Of a stretch of DNA of 64,000 bases, positions 34,093 to 42,185 are shown piece by piece. Below the pieces are notes generated by a model. It ran no database searches, had not been told where the DNA came from, and saw only the letters and a list, made by a program, of their open reading frames with translations. The position numbers and the translations under genes are program-made. Numbering within the stretch: position 1 is the stretch's first letter; each line of letters starts with the position of its first letter. The stretch is from Pseudomonas sp. R-28-1W-6 (GTDB lineage Bacteria > Pseudomonadota > Gammaproteobacteria > Pseudomonadales > Pseudomonadaceae). The stretch lies in contig NZ_WELK01000012.1 in assembly GCF_009799925.1 (NCBI RefSeq), positions 47,061 through 111,060 on the forward strand, in the 5' to 3' direction.

Positions 34093-36411
34093 ATGGCATT
34101 GGCCCACACCCTCGGTTTTCCGCGCATCGGCCGCGACCGCGAATTGAAGAAGGCCCTGGAAGCCTATTGGCAGGGCGCGCTGGACGAAGCCGGCCTGCGC
34201 GCCGTCGGCCGCCAGCTGCGTGCCGCGCACTGGCAGTTGCAGAAGGACGCCGGCATCGAGCTGCTGCCGGTCGGCGACTTCGCCTGGTACGACCAGGTAC
34301 TCGGCCACTCGCTGGCCTTCGGCGTGATCCCCGCGCGTTTTCGCCCGCACGGCGGCCAGCCGGGGCTGGATACCCTGTTCGCCATGGCCCGCGGCACGGG
34401 CGCCGGGCACGCCGGGCCGGGCTGCTGCGGCGGTGCCCATGGCCAGCCGCTGCTGGCCCTGGAGCTGACCAAGTGGTTCGACAGCAACTACCACTACCTG
34501 GTCCCGGAATTCACCGCCGACCAGCAGTTCGCCCTGAGCTGGGAGCAGCTGTTCGAGGAGGTCGAAGAGGGCCACGCGCTGGGCCACAAGCTCAAGCCGG
34601 TGCTGATCGGCCCGCTGACCTACCTGTGGCTGGGCAAGGCCAAGGGCAGCGAGTTCGAGCGTCTCGACCTGCTCGAACGCCTGCTGCCGGTCTACGGCGA
34701 GATCCTCCAGCGCCTGGCCGCCCAGGGCGTGGAGTGGGTGCAGATCGACGAGCCGATCCTCGCCCTCGACCTGCCGCAGGACTGGAAGAATGCCTTCGAG
34801 CGCGCCTACAACATCCTCCAGCGCGAGCCGGGCAAGAAGCTGATCGCCACCTACTTCGCCGGCCTGGAGGACAACCTCGGCCTGGCCGCCGGCCTGCCGG
34901 TGGATGGCCTGCATATCGACCTGGTGCGCGCACCGGAGCAGTTCCCGGCGATTCTCGACCGCCTGCCGGCGTACAAGGTGCTGTCGCTCGGCGTGGTCGA
35001 CGGGCGCAATGTCTGGCGCACCGACCTGGCGCGGGCCCTGGAGGTGCTGCAGCAGGCCCACGAGCGCCTGGGCGAGCGGCTGTGGCTGGCGCCGAGCTGC
35101 TCGCTGCTGCACAGCCCGGTGGACCTGGGCCGCGAGCAGCAGCTGGATGCCGAGCTGAAGAGCTGGCTGGCCTTTGCCGTGCAGAAGTGCGAGGAGGTCG
35201 CGGTGCTGGCGGCCGCGCTGAACCAGCCGCAGGCCGCGCACGTGCAGGCCGCCCTGGCGGCGAGTCGGGCGCTGCAGGCCAGCCGCGCGCAGTCGAGCCG
35301 CATCCACAAGCCGGCGGTGCAGGCGCGCCTGGCCGCCGTCACGGCTGCCGACAGCCGGCGCCAGGCGCCGTTCGCCCAGCGCATCGAGCGTCAGCGGGCG
35401 CGCCTGCAACTGCCGGCGTTGCCGACCACCACCATCGGCTCCTTTCCGCAGACCGCGGCGATCCGCCAGGCGCGCCAGTCGTTCAAGGCCGGCAAGCTGT
35501 CGGCGGCCGAGTACAGCAAGGCCATGCGCGGCGAGATCCGCCACGCGGTGAGCGTGCAGGAGCAACTGGGCCTGGACGTGCTGGTGCACGGCGAGGCCGA
35601 GCGCAACGACATGGTCGAGTACTTCGCCGAGCAGCTCGACGGCTACCTGCTCACCCGCTTCGGCTGGGTGCAGAGCTACGGTTCGCGCTGCGTGAAGCCG
35701 GCGATCATCTACGGCGACCTGAGCCGCCCGCAGGCGATGACGGTGGCCTGGAGCCGCTATGCGCAGAGCCTCACCGGCAAGCTGATGAAGGGCATGCTGA
35801 CCGGCCCGGTGACCATGCTGCTGTGGTCCTTCGCGCGTGACGACATCTCCCGCGAGCAGCAGGCGCGCCAGCTGGCCCTGGCTCTGCGCGACGAGGTGGT
35901 CGAGCTGGAGGCGGCCGGCATCCGCATCATCCAGATCGACGAGGCGGCCTTCCGCGAGGGCCTGCCGCTGCGCCGGGCGCAGTGGCAGGGCTACCTGGCC
36001 TGGGCCAGCGAGGCCTTCCGCCTTGCTGCCAGCGGCGTGCGCGACGAGACGCAGATCCACACCCACATGTGCTACAGCGAGTTCAACGAGGTGATCGAGT
36101 CCATCGCGGCGATGGATGCCGACGTGATCACCATCGAGACCTCGCGTTCGGACATGCAGTTGCTGGAGGCCTTCGAGCGTTTCGAGTATCCCAACGAGAT
36201 CGGCCCGGGGGTGTACGACATCCACTCGCCGCGGGTGCCGGATAGCGCCGAGATGGTTGCCCTGCTGCGCAAGGCCGCGGCGCGCATCCCCGTCGAGCGG
36301 CTGTGGGTCAACCCGGATTGCGGCCTGAAGACCCGCGCCTGGGCGGAAACCGAGGCGGCGCTGGTGAACATGGTGGCGGCGGCGCGCCAGCTGCGTGGCG
36401 AGCTGGCCTGA
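34093..36411 (+). CDS. metE: Cobalamin-independent methionine synthase
   Basis: 772 residues. Transfers a methyl group from methyl-tetrahydrofolate triglutamate to homocysteine. The zinc ligands are in HTHMCYSEF (His, Cys), GEAERNDMVEYF (Glu) and NPDCGLKTR (Cys); N-terminal LGFPRIG and TTTIGSFPQT are hallmarks. The segment at about 98-118 (ARGTGAGHAGPGCCGG...) is longer and Cys-rich compared with the E. coli loop. Regulated by the divergent metR. Confidence 0.96.
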   Translation: MALAHTLGFPRIGRDRELKKALEAYWQGALDEAGLRAVGRQLRAAHWQLQKDAGIELLPVGDFAWYDQVLGHSLAFGVIPARFRPHGGQPGLDTLFAMARGTGAGHAGPGCCGGAHGQPLLALELTKWFDSNYHYLVPEFTADQQFALSWEQLFEEVEEGHALGHKLKPVLIGPLTYLWLGKAKGSEFERLDLLERLLPVYGEILQRLAAQGVEWVQIDEPILALDLPQDWKNAFERAYNILQREPGKKLIATYFAGLEDNLGLAAGLPVDGLHIDLVRAPEQFPAILDRLPAYKVLSLGVVDGRNVWRTDLARALEVLQQAHERLGERLWLAPSCSLLHSPVDLGREQQLDAELKSWLAFAVQKCEEVAVLAAALNQPQAAHVQAALAASRALQASRAQSSRIHKPAVQARLAAVTAADSRRQAPFAQRIERQRARLQLPALPTTTIGSFPQTAAIRQARQSFKAGKLSAAEYSKAMRGEIRHAVSVQEQLGLDVLVHGEAERNDMVEYFAEQLDGYLLTRFGWVQSYGSRCVKPAIIYGDLSRPQAMTVAWSRYAQSLTGKLMKGMLTGPVTMLLWSFARDDISREQQARQLALALRDEVVELEAAGIRIIQIDEAAFREGLPLRRAQWQGYLAWASEAFRLAASGVRDETQIHTHMCYSEFNEVIESIAAMDADVITIETSRSDMQLLEAFERFEYPNEIGPGVYDIHSPRVPDSAEMVALLRKAAARIPVERLWVNPDCGLKTRAWAETEAALVNMVAAARQLRGELA

Positions 36412-36448
36412 ACGCCGGGTTTGCCGATGGTGGCTGGCTGCGAGCCGG

Positions 36449-37159
36449 CTAGGCGGCGATGGCGACCAGGCTCAGCAGGTAGCCGTCGAAGCTGGCGAAC
36501 TGCCCGCTCAGCTGGCTGCCGGCCGGCCAGGCCTGGCTCAGGTCGAGCAGCAGGCGCAGCCGGGCCTGGCCGTTGCCGGCGTGCTCGACCAGCTCGGCAT
36601 CCTGGAAGTAGAAACGCTGGCGCACCAGTGGGTAGAGCGCCTTGAACAGGCTCTCCTTGAGGGAGAAGGTCAGGGTCACCCGCTGGGCCAGGGCCAGCTC
36701 GTCCAGCCCGCTGGCCCGCTGCAGTTCGGCCGGGGTGAGGATTTCTCCGGCCAGCTTGGCGGCGCGGGCCGGACTCAGTTGCTTCTCCAGGTCCAGGCCC
36801 AGGCCCTGCCAGTCTTGGCTGTGCGCCACCAGGGCGGCGGCCTGGCCATGGCTGTGGGTGATCGAGCCGACGCTGCCGGCCGGCCACTGCGGCGCGCCGT
36901 CTTCGCCGCGCAGCGGCACGCTGGCGCGGCCCTGCAGCAGCTGCAGGGCCTGGCGCGCACACAGGCGCCCGGCCAGGTATTCGCCCTGGCGCTTGGCCAC
37001 GCCGTTGACCGGGGCGATGGCGCAGTGGGCGAAATCGTCGCTGCGCAGCTGCGCCGGGTCGAATTGCGCACGCACCAGCTGCGCCCCCGCCAGCGCCAGC
37101 GGCGTCGGCCAGGCAGCGGGGAGCAGGGTGCAGAAGGGCGGGAGGGCTGTGGACGTCAT
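36449..37159 (-). CDS. pcpS: Sfp-type 4'-phosphopantetheinyl transferase
   Basis: 236 residues from the ATG at 37159 (another ATG lies three codons earlier). Transfers phosphopantetheine from CoA to acyl-carrier proteins and peptide-synthase carriers. Motifs: SVGSITHSHG, GLGLDLEKQ (Mg-binding Asp/Glu) and FSLKESLFKALYP. Pseudomonads use one broad enzyme of this kind, PcpS. The gap upstream has a PsrA-like box at 37240. Confidence 0.9.
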   Translation of the reverse strand: MTSTALPPFCTLLPAAWPTPLALAGAQLVRAQFDPAQLRSDDFAHCAIAPVNGVAKRQGEYLAGRLCARQALQLLQGRASVPLRGEDGAPQWPAGSVGSITHSHGQAAALVAHSQDWQGLGLDLEKQLSPARAAKLAGEILTPAELQRASGLDELALAQRVTLTFSLKESLFKALYPLVRQRFYFQDAELVEHAGNGQARLRLLLDLSQAWPAGSQLSGQFASFDGYLLSLVAIAA

Positions 37160-37239
37160 GCTCGGCATTCTGCCGTGCAGCGGGGAAGCGGGCCAGCCGT
37201 TTACATTTCTTTGCACAAGGTTAACCAAGTGCTACAGAG

Positions 37240-37253
37240 CAAACGCTCGTTTT
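37240..37253. promoter_or_regulatory. Possible PsrA box upstream of pcpS
   Basis: CAAAC GCTC GTTTT fits the PsrA site pattern (G/C)AAAC-N2-4-GTTT(G/C) except at the last base. PsrA senses long-chain fatty acids, which would suit a gene serving acyl carriers. It lies about 80 bases from the pcpS start. Confidence 0.35.
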
Positions 37254-37261
37254 TTGTTTAG

Positions 37262-37345
37262 ATGGGACACGCGTTCCAACTGAACGCTGGTGAGGTTGTA
37301 GCCACGGCCGGCAATTTGCTGCTGTGGTTTTACTCTACTGATTGA
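37262..37345 (+). CDS. Possible 27-codon ORF within a candidate small transcript
   Basis: The frame begins MGHAFQLNAGEVV and ends FYSTD, stopping 3 bases before a strong terminator. It has no recognisable ribosome site. Both the frame and the RNA may be functional, or the frame may be chance within a small RNA. No family recognised. Confidence 0.3.
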   Translation: MGHAFQLNAGEVVATAGNLLLWFYSTD

Positions 37346-37348
37346 GTG

Positions 37349-37379
37349 CGGGAGCCCGTTTGGGCTCCCGTTTTTTTTT
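37349..37379 (+). terminator. Strong terminator with no ordinary gene before it
   Basis: CGGGAGCCC GTTT GGGCTCCCG followed by nine T: a perfect 9-bp stem. The closest upstream gene points the other way, so it must end a short transcript starting in the pcpS upstream gap. Confidence 0.93.
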
Positions 37380-37424
37380 GCCTGCGGTTTGCTGCCGGGC
37401 CGCTAGAGCCTGTTGATCATCCCT

Positions 37425-37489
37425 CGTAGGGTGCGCCGCGCGCACCAGGGGCCTGTGCGAAGTTGCAGGTGCGCACGGCGCACCCTACG
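37425..37489. repeat. Inverted-repeat element with GTAGGGTGCGCC ends, copy 2
   Basis: Same arms as the 15421 element around a different centre, placed behind the terminator and at the 3' side of the dienelactone hydrolase gene. Confidence 0.8.
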
Positions 37490-37549
37490 CATGGGCAAGC
37501 CCGGATCGATGCCCGTTTGCAGGGGCTGGAACAGCGCGTAAACAGGCGC

Positions 37550-38326
37550 TCAGAACACTTCCTCGAACAGCGCCCGCATATCGGCCCAGGAACGCTCGTC
37601 GGCCTCCTTCTGGTAGCCGACATCCATGCCGTGGGCCTGGTGCGCGTCGGCGTCCGGGTTGCTGAAGCCGTGCTTGGCGCCAGGCAGCTCGACGAAGCGG
37701 TAGTCGGCGCCGGCCTTGTCCATCTCGCTCTTGAAGTCGGCGACCTGCTGCGCGGTGATGAAGCTGTCGGCGCTGCCGTGTTCGACCAGCACCCTGGCCT
37801 TGACACTGCCCGGCGTGGCCGGGGTGGCGGTGACCAGGGCGCCGTGGAAGCTCACCACCGCGGCCAGCGGCAGGCCCTGGCGGGCCATGTCCAGCACCAC
37901 CTTGCCGCCGAAGCAGTAGCCGACGGCGGCCAGGCGCGCCGGGTCGGTCTGCGGTTGCGCCTTGAGCAGGTCGAGGCCGGCCTGGAAGCGTGCCTTGGGC
38001 GTGGCCGGGTCGGCCAGGGCGGCGTTCATGAAGGCCTTGGCGTCGTCCGGGTGGCTGGTGTGCCTGCCGCCCCCGTACATATCCACGGCCAGGGCGCTGT
38101 AGCCGAGGGCGGCGAGGTCGCGGGCGCGGCGCTTGGCGTAGTCGTTCAGGCCCCACCACTCGTGCACCACTATCACTCCGGGACGCTGGCCGGCGATGGC
38201 ATCGTCCCAGGCGTGGTAGCCGACCAGTTGGGTGCCGTCGGCGGCGGTGTAGGGGAGCTCGCGGGTCTGGATTTCGGCCTGGGCGAGGGCGCTGCAGCAC
38301 AGCAGGCCGAGGAGCAACTTGCGCAT
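37550..38326 (-). CDS. Exported dienelactone-hydrolase-family protein
   Basis: 258 residues with a signal peptide (LLLGLLCCSALAQA). Catalytic residues of the DLH fold are present: nucleophile Cys in GYCFGG, the acid in HGSADSF and histidine in KHGFSNP. Periplasmic hydrolase of unknown ester or lactone substrate. Monocistronic by spacing. Confidence 0.9.
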   Translation of the reverse strand: MRKLLLGLLCCSALAQAEIQTRELPYTAADGTQLVGYHAWDDAIAGQRPGVIVVHEWWGLNDYAKRRARDLAALGYSALAVDMYGGGRHTSHPDDAKAFMNAALADPATPKARFQAGLDLLKAQPQTDPARLAAVGYCFGGKVVLDMARQGLPLAAVVSFHGALVTATPATPGSVKARVLVEHGSADSFITAQQVADFKSEMDKAGADYRFVELPGAKHGFSNPDADAHQAHGMDVGYQKEADERSWADMRALFEEVF

Positions 38327-38587
38327 GGTGGTTCTCCGTTCGAGTGGGGTGGCGCGCTGCCGAAGCCGCAGGTTAACCCCGGGGTCGGCACCGTTAAAGG
38401 TGAAAGCCTAGCCTGCTATCGGTGGCTTTTCTGTGCTCGTCTGAGGCTCGCATCGGCTCGTCCGTCCGAGAGTTTGGCCTGTTTCCACGCACCTGATGCG
38501 CGGCACCGTCGCCTGACGACGGGCCGCCCCTGGCGCTGTTCTGCACCAGTTTCGCCGGCTCCCCCGGGTTGGGGCGAGGCGCTAACT

Positions 38588-39220
38588 TCAGCCCTTGGGC
38601 GGGGTGATGCCCATCGACACGTAGATGCTGGTGAAACGGTCCATGCCCATCTCCGCCGGCTTGACCCATTCCACCGGCACGTACAGCAGCCCGCCGCCCA
38701 CCGGCACCGGAGCGGTCGGCACCAGGATGGCGTGGTAGGCACGGCCGTCGATCTCGACCGGCTGCGGGTTGGGCAGCAGGGCCAGCACGGCGGTGCCATC
38801 GCCCCCGAAGAAGCACCAGACCGGGCGCATGGCGGCCAGGTCGGCGCCTTCCTTCTGGTCGAGCAGGCCGACGAAGCGGTCGGCCAGGCCATACAGGTTG
38901 CCCAGCAGCGGGATGCGCCGCAGGGTGCGGTCGAACAGGCGGCGCAGCGGCCCCTTCAAGCCCAGCTGCACGGCCAGGCCGAGCGGGTAGAGCGCCACCA
39001 GCAGCGCCAGGGTGCCGAGCAGCCAGGCCAGCAAGGGGCTGCTGACGAAAGGCTGGCCCAGTTCGGCGAACAGCTTGCCGATGAAGCTGGTCGGGCCGAT
39101 CAGCTGGTTCAGCAGGCTTACCAGCCAGCCCAGTAACGCCAGGGACAGGGCCAGCGGCAGCAGGGCGAGCAGGCCGGCCAGCCAGGTGGTGGCGAGGGAG
39201 TGGAAGCTGCGTTTGAACAT
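38588..39220 (-). CDS. DUF502 membrane protein
   Basis: 210 residues with two long hydrophobic helices (about 12-38 and 58-85) and a soluble tail containing VPTAPVPVGGGLLYVPVEWV and the terminal SMGITPPKG, features of DUF502. The role is unknown, with links to envelope integrity in some bacteria. Confidence 0.88.
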   Translation of the reverse strand: MFKRSFHSLATTWLAGLLALLPLALSLALLGWLVSLLNQLIGPTSFIGKLFAELGQPFVSSPLLAWLLGTLALLVALYPLGLAVQLGLKGPLRRLFDRTLRRIPLLGNLYGLADRFVGLLDQKEGADLAAMRPVWCFFGGDGTAVLALLPNPQPVEIDGRAYHAILVPTAPVPVGGGLLYVPVEWVKPAEMGMDRFTSIYVSMGITPPKG

Positions 39221-39709
39221 GGCGGGGTTCCGTTGGCGATGGGCGCGACAAGGCTATTGCAAAGGCTCGATGCCAGCTACCGTTGGCTGCCGGCGGCGCG
39301 TGCAAAACCTGGGTGGGAGCGGCTTTAGCCGCGAAAAGCCGTCGACAGCGGAGTATCTTTCGCGGCTGAAGCTGCTCCTGCGACGCCGTGGCCCGCACCG
39401 ACAGTCAGCGGGGATGGGATTTTTGCAGGCCCGCTTCACTAAGCTGGCGAGAGGGGCGGGTTTGGCGCTGTTAAAAAGTCGCGTTACTTGAGTGTTCGAT
39501 TAAATAGTGGCTGCTGCACTGCGCAGTTTCTGCCTTGTTTGCGGGGGCGGAATCACGGCGCGGTGGTTATGTTGGCTGATGTGGATGGGTTTTAATCGTT
39601 AGTCGTCTCTGTTTGCTTGTCGTGGTTGTGTTGTCTGTTGTTCGAGTTTCATCTGCTGGGCTGTGTATCGTGGCCTATTGATATATCTCCGATAAGATTC
39701 TGGATTGCT
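39221..39709. other. Intergenic stretch, 489 bases
   Basis: The left part contains the paired REP at 39312-39383. From about 39480 to 39709 the sequence turns AT- and T-rich (GTTTGCTTGTCGTGGTTGTG...), unlike the flanks, and leads into the methyltransferase. No convincing gene is seen in it. Confidence 0.5.
39312..39383. repeat. Paired REP (BIME-like) element
   Basis: GGTGGGAGCGGCTTTAGCCGCG at the left and CGCGGCTGAAGCTGCTCCTGCG at the right are inverted copies of one REP unit around about 30 bases. Intergenic. Confidence 0.8.
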
Positions 39710-40453
39710 ATGTCCACCAATGCTTTGTATACCGATTTATCCGGCTATTACGACCTGATGTGTGCCGATATCAACTATCAGGCGCAAAGCAATACCGTGC
39801 GCAGGCTGCACCAGTTGTTCGGCAACGAGGGCCGGCGCCACCTCGATCTGGCCTGTGGGACCGGGCCGCATGTCCGGCATTTCATCGATTTTGGCTACCG
39901 CAGTGGCGGGCTGGATATCAACCAGCCGATGCTGGATATCGCCCGGCTGCGCTGCCCCGACGCGCAGTTCGCCTTGCAGGACATGTGTGCCTTCACGGTT
40001 GACGAACCGTTCGATCTGATCACCTGCTTCTTGTATTCCATTCACTACAGCGGCGGGCTGGAACGGCTGGAGGCGTGCATTGCCAGTGCGCATGGCGCGC
40101 TCGGCGTGAATGGCGTCTTCTGTTTCAATTCAGTCGATAAAGACAAGATCGACAACCATTCATTTGTCAGGCATGTCGTGGAACATGAAGGCAGTGAGTT
40201 TGCTTTCGGTTCGGCCTGGAACTATTGCGGCCATGGCGACAGGCAGTCGCTCAGGGTCGGTATTGAAAAGACCACGCTGGGAGTGACCCAGGCATGGCAG
40301 GATGAACACCCGATGGTGGCGGCAAGTTTCGCCGAGTTGCAGCGGCTGTTGCAGCCTTATTTCGCAGTGCATGTGTTCGAACATGATTATGAAAAGCTAG
40401 TTCCCTGGGAGGGGACGTCGGGCAACGCCATCTTTGTTTGTGTAAAACATTAA
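39710..40453 (+). CDS. SAM-dependent methyltransferase
   Basis: 247 residues. LDLACGTGPHVRHF is the SAM-binding motif I and GLDINQPMLDIA motif II; FALQDM is motif III. The fold is class I, with some likeness to small-molecule N-methyltransferases (YYDLMCADINYQAQ opening). Upstream sequence is AT-rich and the gene has less GC bias at the third codon position than neighbours, pointing to acquisition. Substrate unknown. It ends against the M23 peptidase gene, convergent. Confidence 0.85.
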   Translation: MSTNALYTDLSGYYDLMCADINYQAQSNTVRRLHQLFGNEGRRHLDLACGTGPHVRHFIDFGYRSGGLDINQPMLDIARLRCPDAQFALQDMCAFTVDEPFDLITCFLYSIHYSGGLERLEACIASAHGALGVNGVFCFNSVDKDKIDNHSFVRHVVEHEGSEFAFGSAWNYCGHGDRQSLRVGIEKTTLGVTQAWQDEHPMVAASFAELQRLLQPYFAVHVFEHDYEKLVPWEGTSGNAIFVCVKH

Positions 40454-40513
40454 GCGTGTTCATCGTGCATAGGGCGCGGGGCGGCCTGCTGGCGGTTGAC
40501 CCGGGCGGCAGGC

Positions 40514-41029
40514 CTATTTGCCGCCCAGGATCGCGCTGGGGTCGAGGTAGAACATCTTCTTCCAGCCCTGGCTGTTGCCGTCGGCGCGCCACGGGTAGGG
40601 CAGCAGGCTGAGGATGGCGTAGTGCAGGTGGGGCGGTTTGCCGCGGGCGTTGCCGGAGTCGCCGACCGTGCCCAGCTGGCTGCCGGGCAGCAGGGGTTGG
40701 CCGGGCCAGGCGCTTTGGCTGTCGAGGTGGGCGAAGTAGTGCAGGCGCCATTTCGGCCCGAGCACCACCAGCACCTTGCCGCCCATGTCGATCTCACCGC
40801 GCAGCAGCACCAGGCCGTAGGTCGGCGCGACCACGGGCGTGCCGGTGCGGGCGAAGATGTCGATGCCCTTGTGCACGCCGGAGCGGCCCCAGGGCTCGAA
40901 CCAGAAGCTCTTGGGGTGCCAGTCCTGGCTGCTGGCGCCCTGTACCGGCACTTGCGGCCATTCGGGGGCGAGCAGCCAGGCCAGCAGCAGGGCGAGTAGC
41001 AGGTAGCGTTTACGCGGGCGTTTGATCAT
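40514..41029 (-). CDS. M23-family metallopeptidase
   Basis: 171 residues: an N-terminal membrane anchor or signal (LLLALLLAWLLA) and one LytM domain. The zinc ligands are visible in HKGIDIFA (His and Asp) and HLHY (His). Such enzymes cut peptidoglycan cross-links. The end of the domain is short. Confidence 0.88.
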   Translation of the reverse strand: MIKRPRKRYLLLALLLAWLLAPEWPQVPVQGASSQDWHPKSFWFEPWGRSGVHKGIDIFARTGTPVVAPTYGLVLLRGEIDMGGKVLVVLGPKWRLHYFAHLDSQSAWPGQPLLPGSQLGTVGDSGNARGKPPHLHYAILSLLPYPWRADGNSQGWKKMFYLDPSAILGGK

Positions 41030-41056
41030 GCGGCATCCATGCGGCGGGGTGGTGGC

Positions 41057-42058
41057 TCAGCTGTCCTGGTGCGCCCGATAGGCGCCGGGGGTTAGCCCGG
41101 TCCATTTCTTGAAGGCGCGGTGGAAGGCCGAGGGTTCGGAGAAGCCGAGCTGTTCGGCCAGGGCCTGGATCGACAGCTCGTCGCGGCCCAGGTGGTAGAT
41201 GGCCAGGTCGCGGCGCAGGTGGTCCTTGAGTTCCTGGAAGCTGCTGCCTTCCTCGCGCAGGTGGCGGCGCAGGGTCTGCGGGCTGACGTGCAGTTGCTGG
41301 GCGACCTGTTCCAGGTCCGGCCAGCTGGCGCAGTCGCGGCCGAGCAGGCGGCGGATGCGGCTGGTCAGGCTGTCGCCGCCATCCGGGCGGGCCAGCAGGT
41401 CGGCCGGCGAGTGCTGGAGGAACTGCTTGAGGGTGCGTTCGTCCTGCAGCAGCGGCATGTCCAGGTAGCGCGCGTGGAACTGCAGGCTGGTGCGTTCGGC
41501 GTCGAAGCGGCGCGGGCAGGGGAACAGCAGGTCGTATTCGCCGCTGTGCGGCGGTTCGGCGTAGGCGAAGCTGGCCTGTTCCAGGCGGATGCGCTGGCCG
41601 ATCAGCCAGCTGCCGAGGCGGTGCCAGATCACCAGCAGGCTTTCGGTGAGGAAGTGGTCCGGGTCCCACAGCAGCGAGCTGTCGATGCTCAGGCACACGC
41701 GGTCGCCGTCGCGCTGCAGTTGCACACTAGGTGCGTCGGGGAACAGGCCGTAGAACAGCATGCCACGCACCAGGGCTTTTTCCAGGGTGCGGCAGTGGAT
41801 GATGGCGTGGCACATCATGGCGAAGGTACCGCGCTTGCTCGGGCGCTGGCCGAAGCCCATGTATTCGTCGTCGAGCAGCAGCCACAGGGCCTGGATCAGG
41901 CGCGAGAACTGCTCCGGGGCCAGGCGCGCGCGCGGCTCGTCGAGCAGCGCCGGCTGGATGCCCAGCTCGCGCAGCAGCGCGCTGCAGTCGCGGCCCTGGC
42001 GCTCGGCGCCACGCAGGGCGGCGCGGATGAAGTGACTGGCGATGGTGCGTTCGCGCAT
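41057..42058 (-). CDS. AraC-type regulator (ArgR/OruR-like N-domain)
   Basis: 333 residues. The N-terminal half (ALRGAERQGRDCSALLRELGIQPALLDEPRARLAPEQFSRL begins it) is the Arabinose-binding-like domain of the ToxR-unlike AraC subgroup; the C-terminal 100 residues hold two HTH motifs (LEQVAQQLHVSPQTLRRHLREEG, LAEQLGFSEPSAFHRAFKKWTG). It is divergent from arsO by 127 bases and may or may not control it. The ATG at 42058 begins the conserved chain. Confidence 0.88.
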   Translation of the reverse strand: MRERTIASHFIRAALRGAERQGRDCSALLRELGIQPALLDEPRARLAPEQFSRLIQALWLLLDDEYMGFGQRPSKRGTFAMMCHAIIHCRTLEKALVRGMLFYGLFPDAPSVQLQRDGDRVCLSIDSSLLWDPDHFLTESLLVIWHRLGSWLIGQRIRLEQASFAYAEPPHSGEYDLLFPCPRRFDAERTSLQFHARYLDMPLLQDERTLKQFLQHSPADLLARPDGGDSLTSRIRRLLGRDCASWPDLEQVAQQLHVSPQTLRRHLREEGSSFQELKDHLRRDLAIYHLGRDELSIQALAEQLGFSEPSAFHRAFKKWTGLTPGAYRAHQDS

Positions 42059-42185
42059 GGGCTGGCTCGGCAAAAGACTGGCCGGATGGTAGGCCGCAGG
42101 CCCCGGGCGAGACAAGCCGGGTTGCGGCAGATCAACAGGACGATTCGGCCAGTCGCTATGCTGGGACAGTGATCGGGCACACAGC

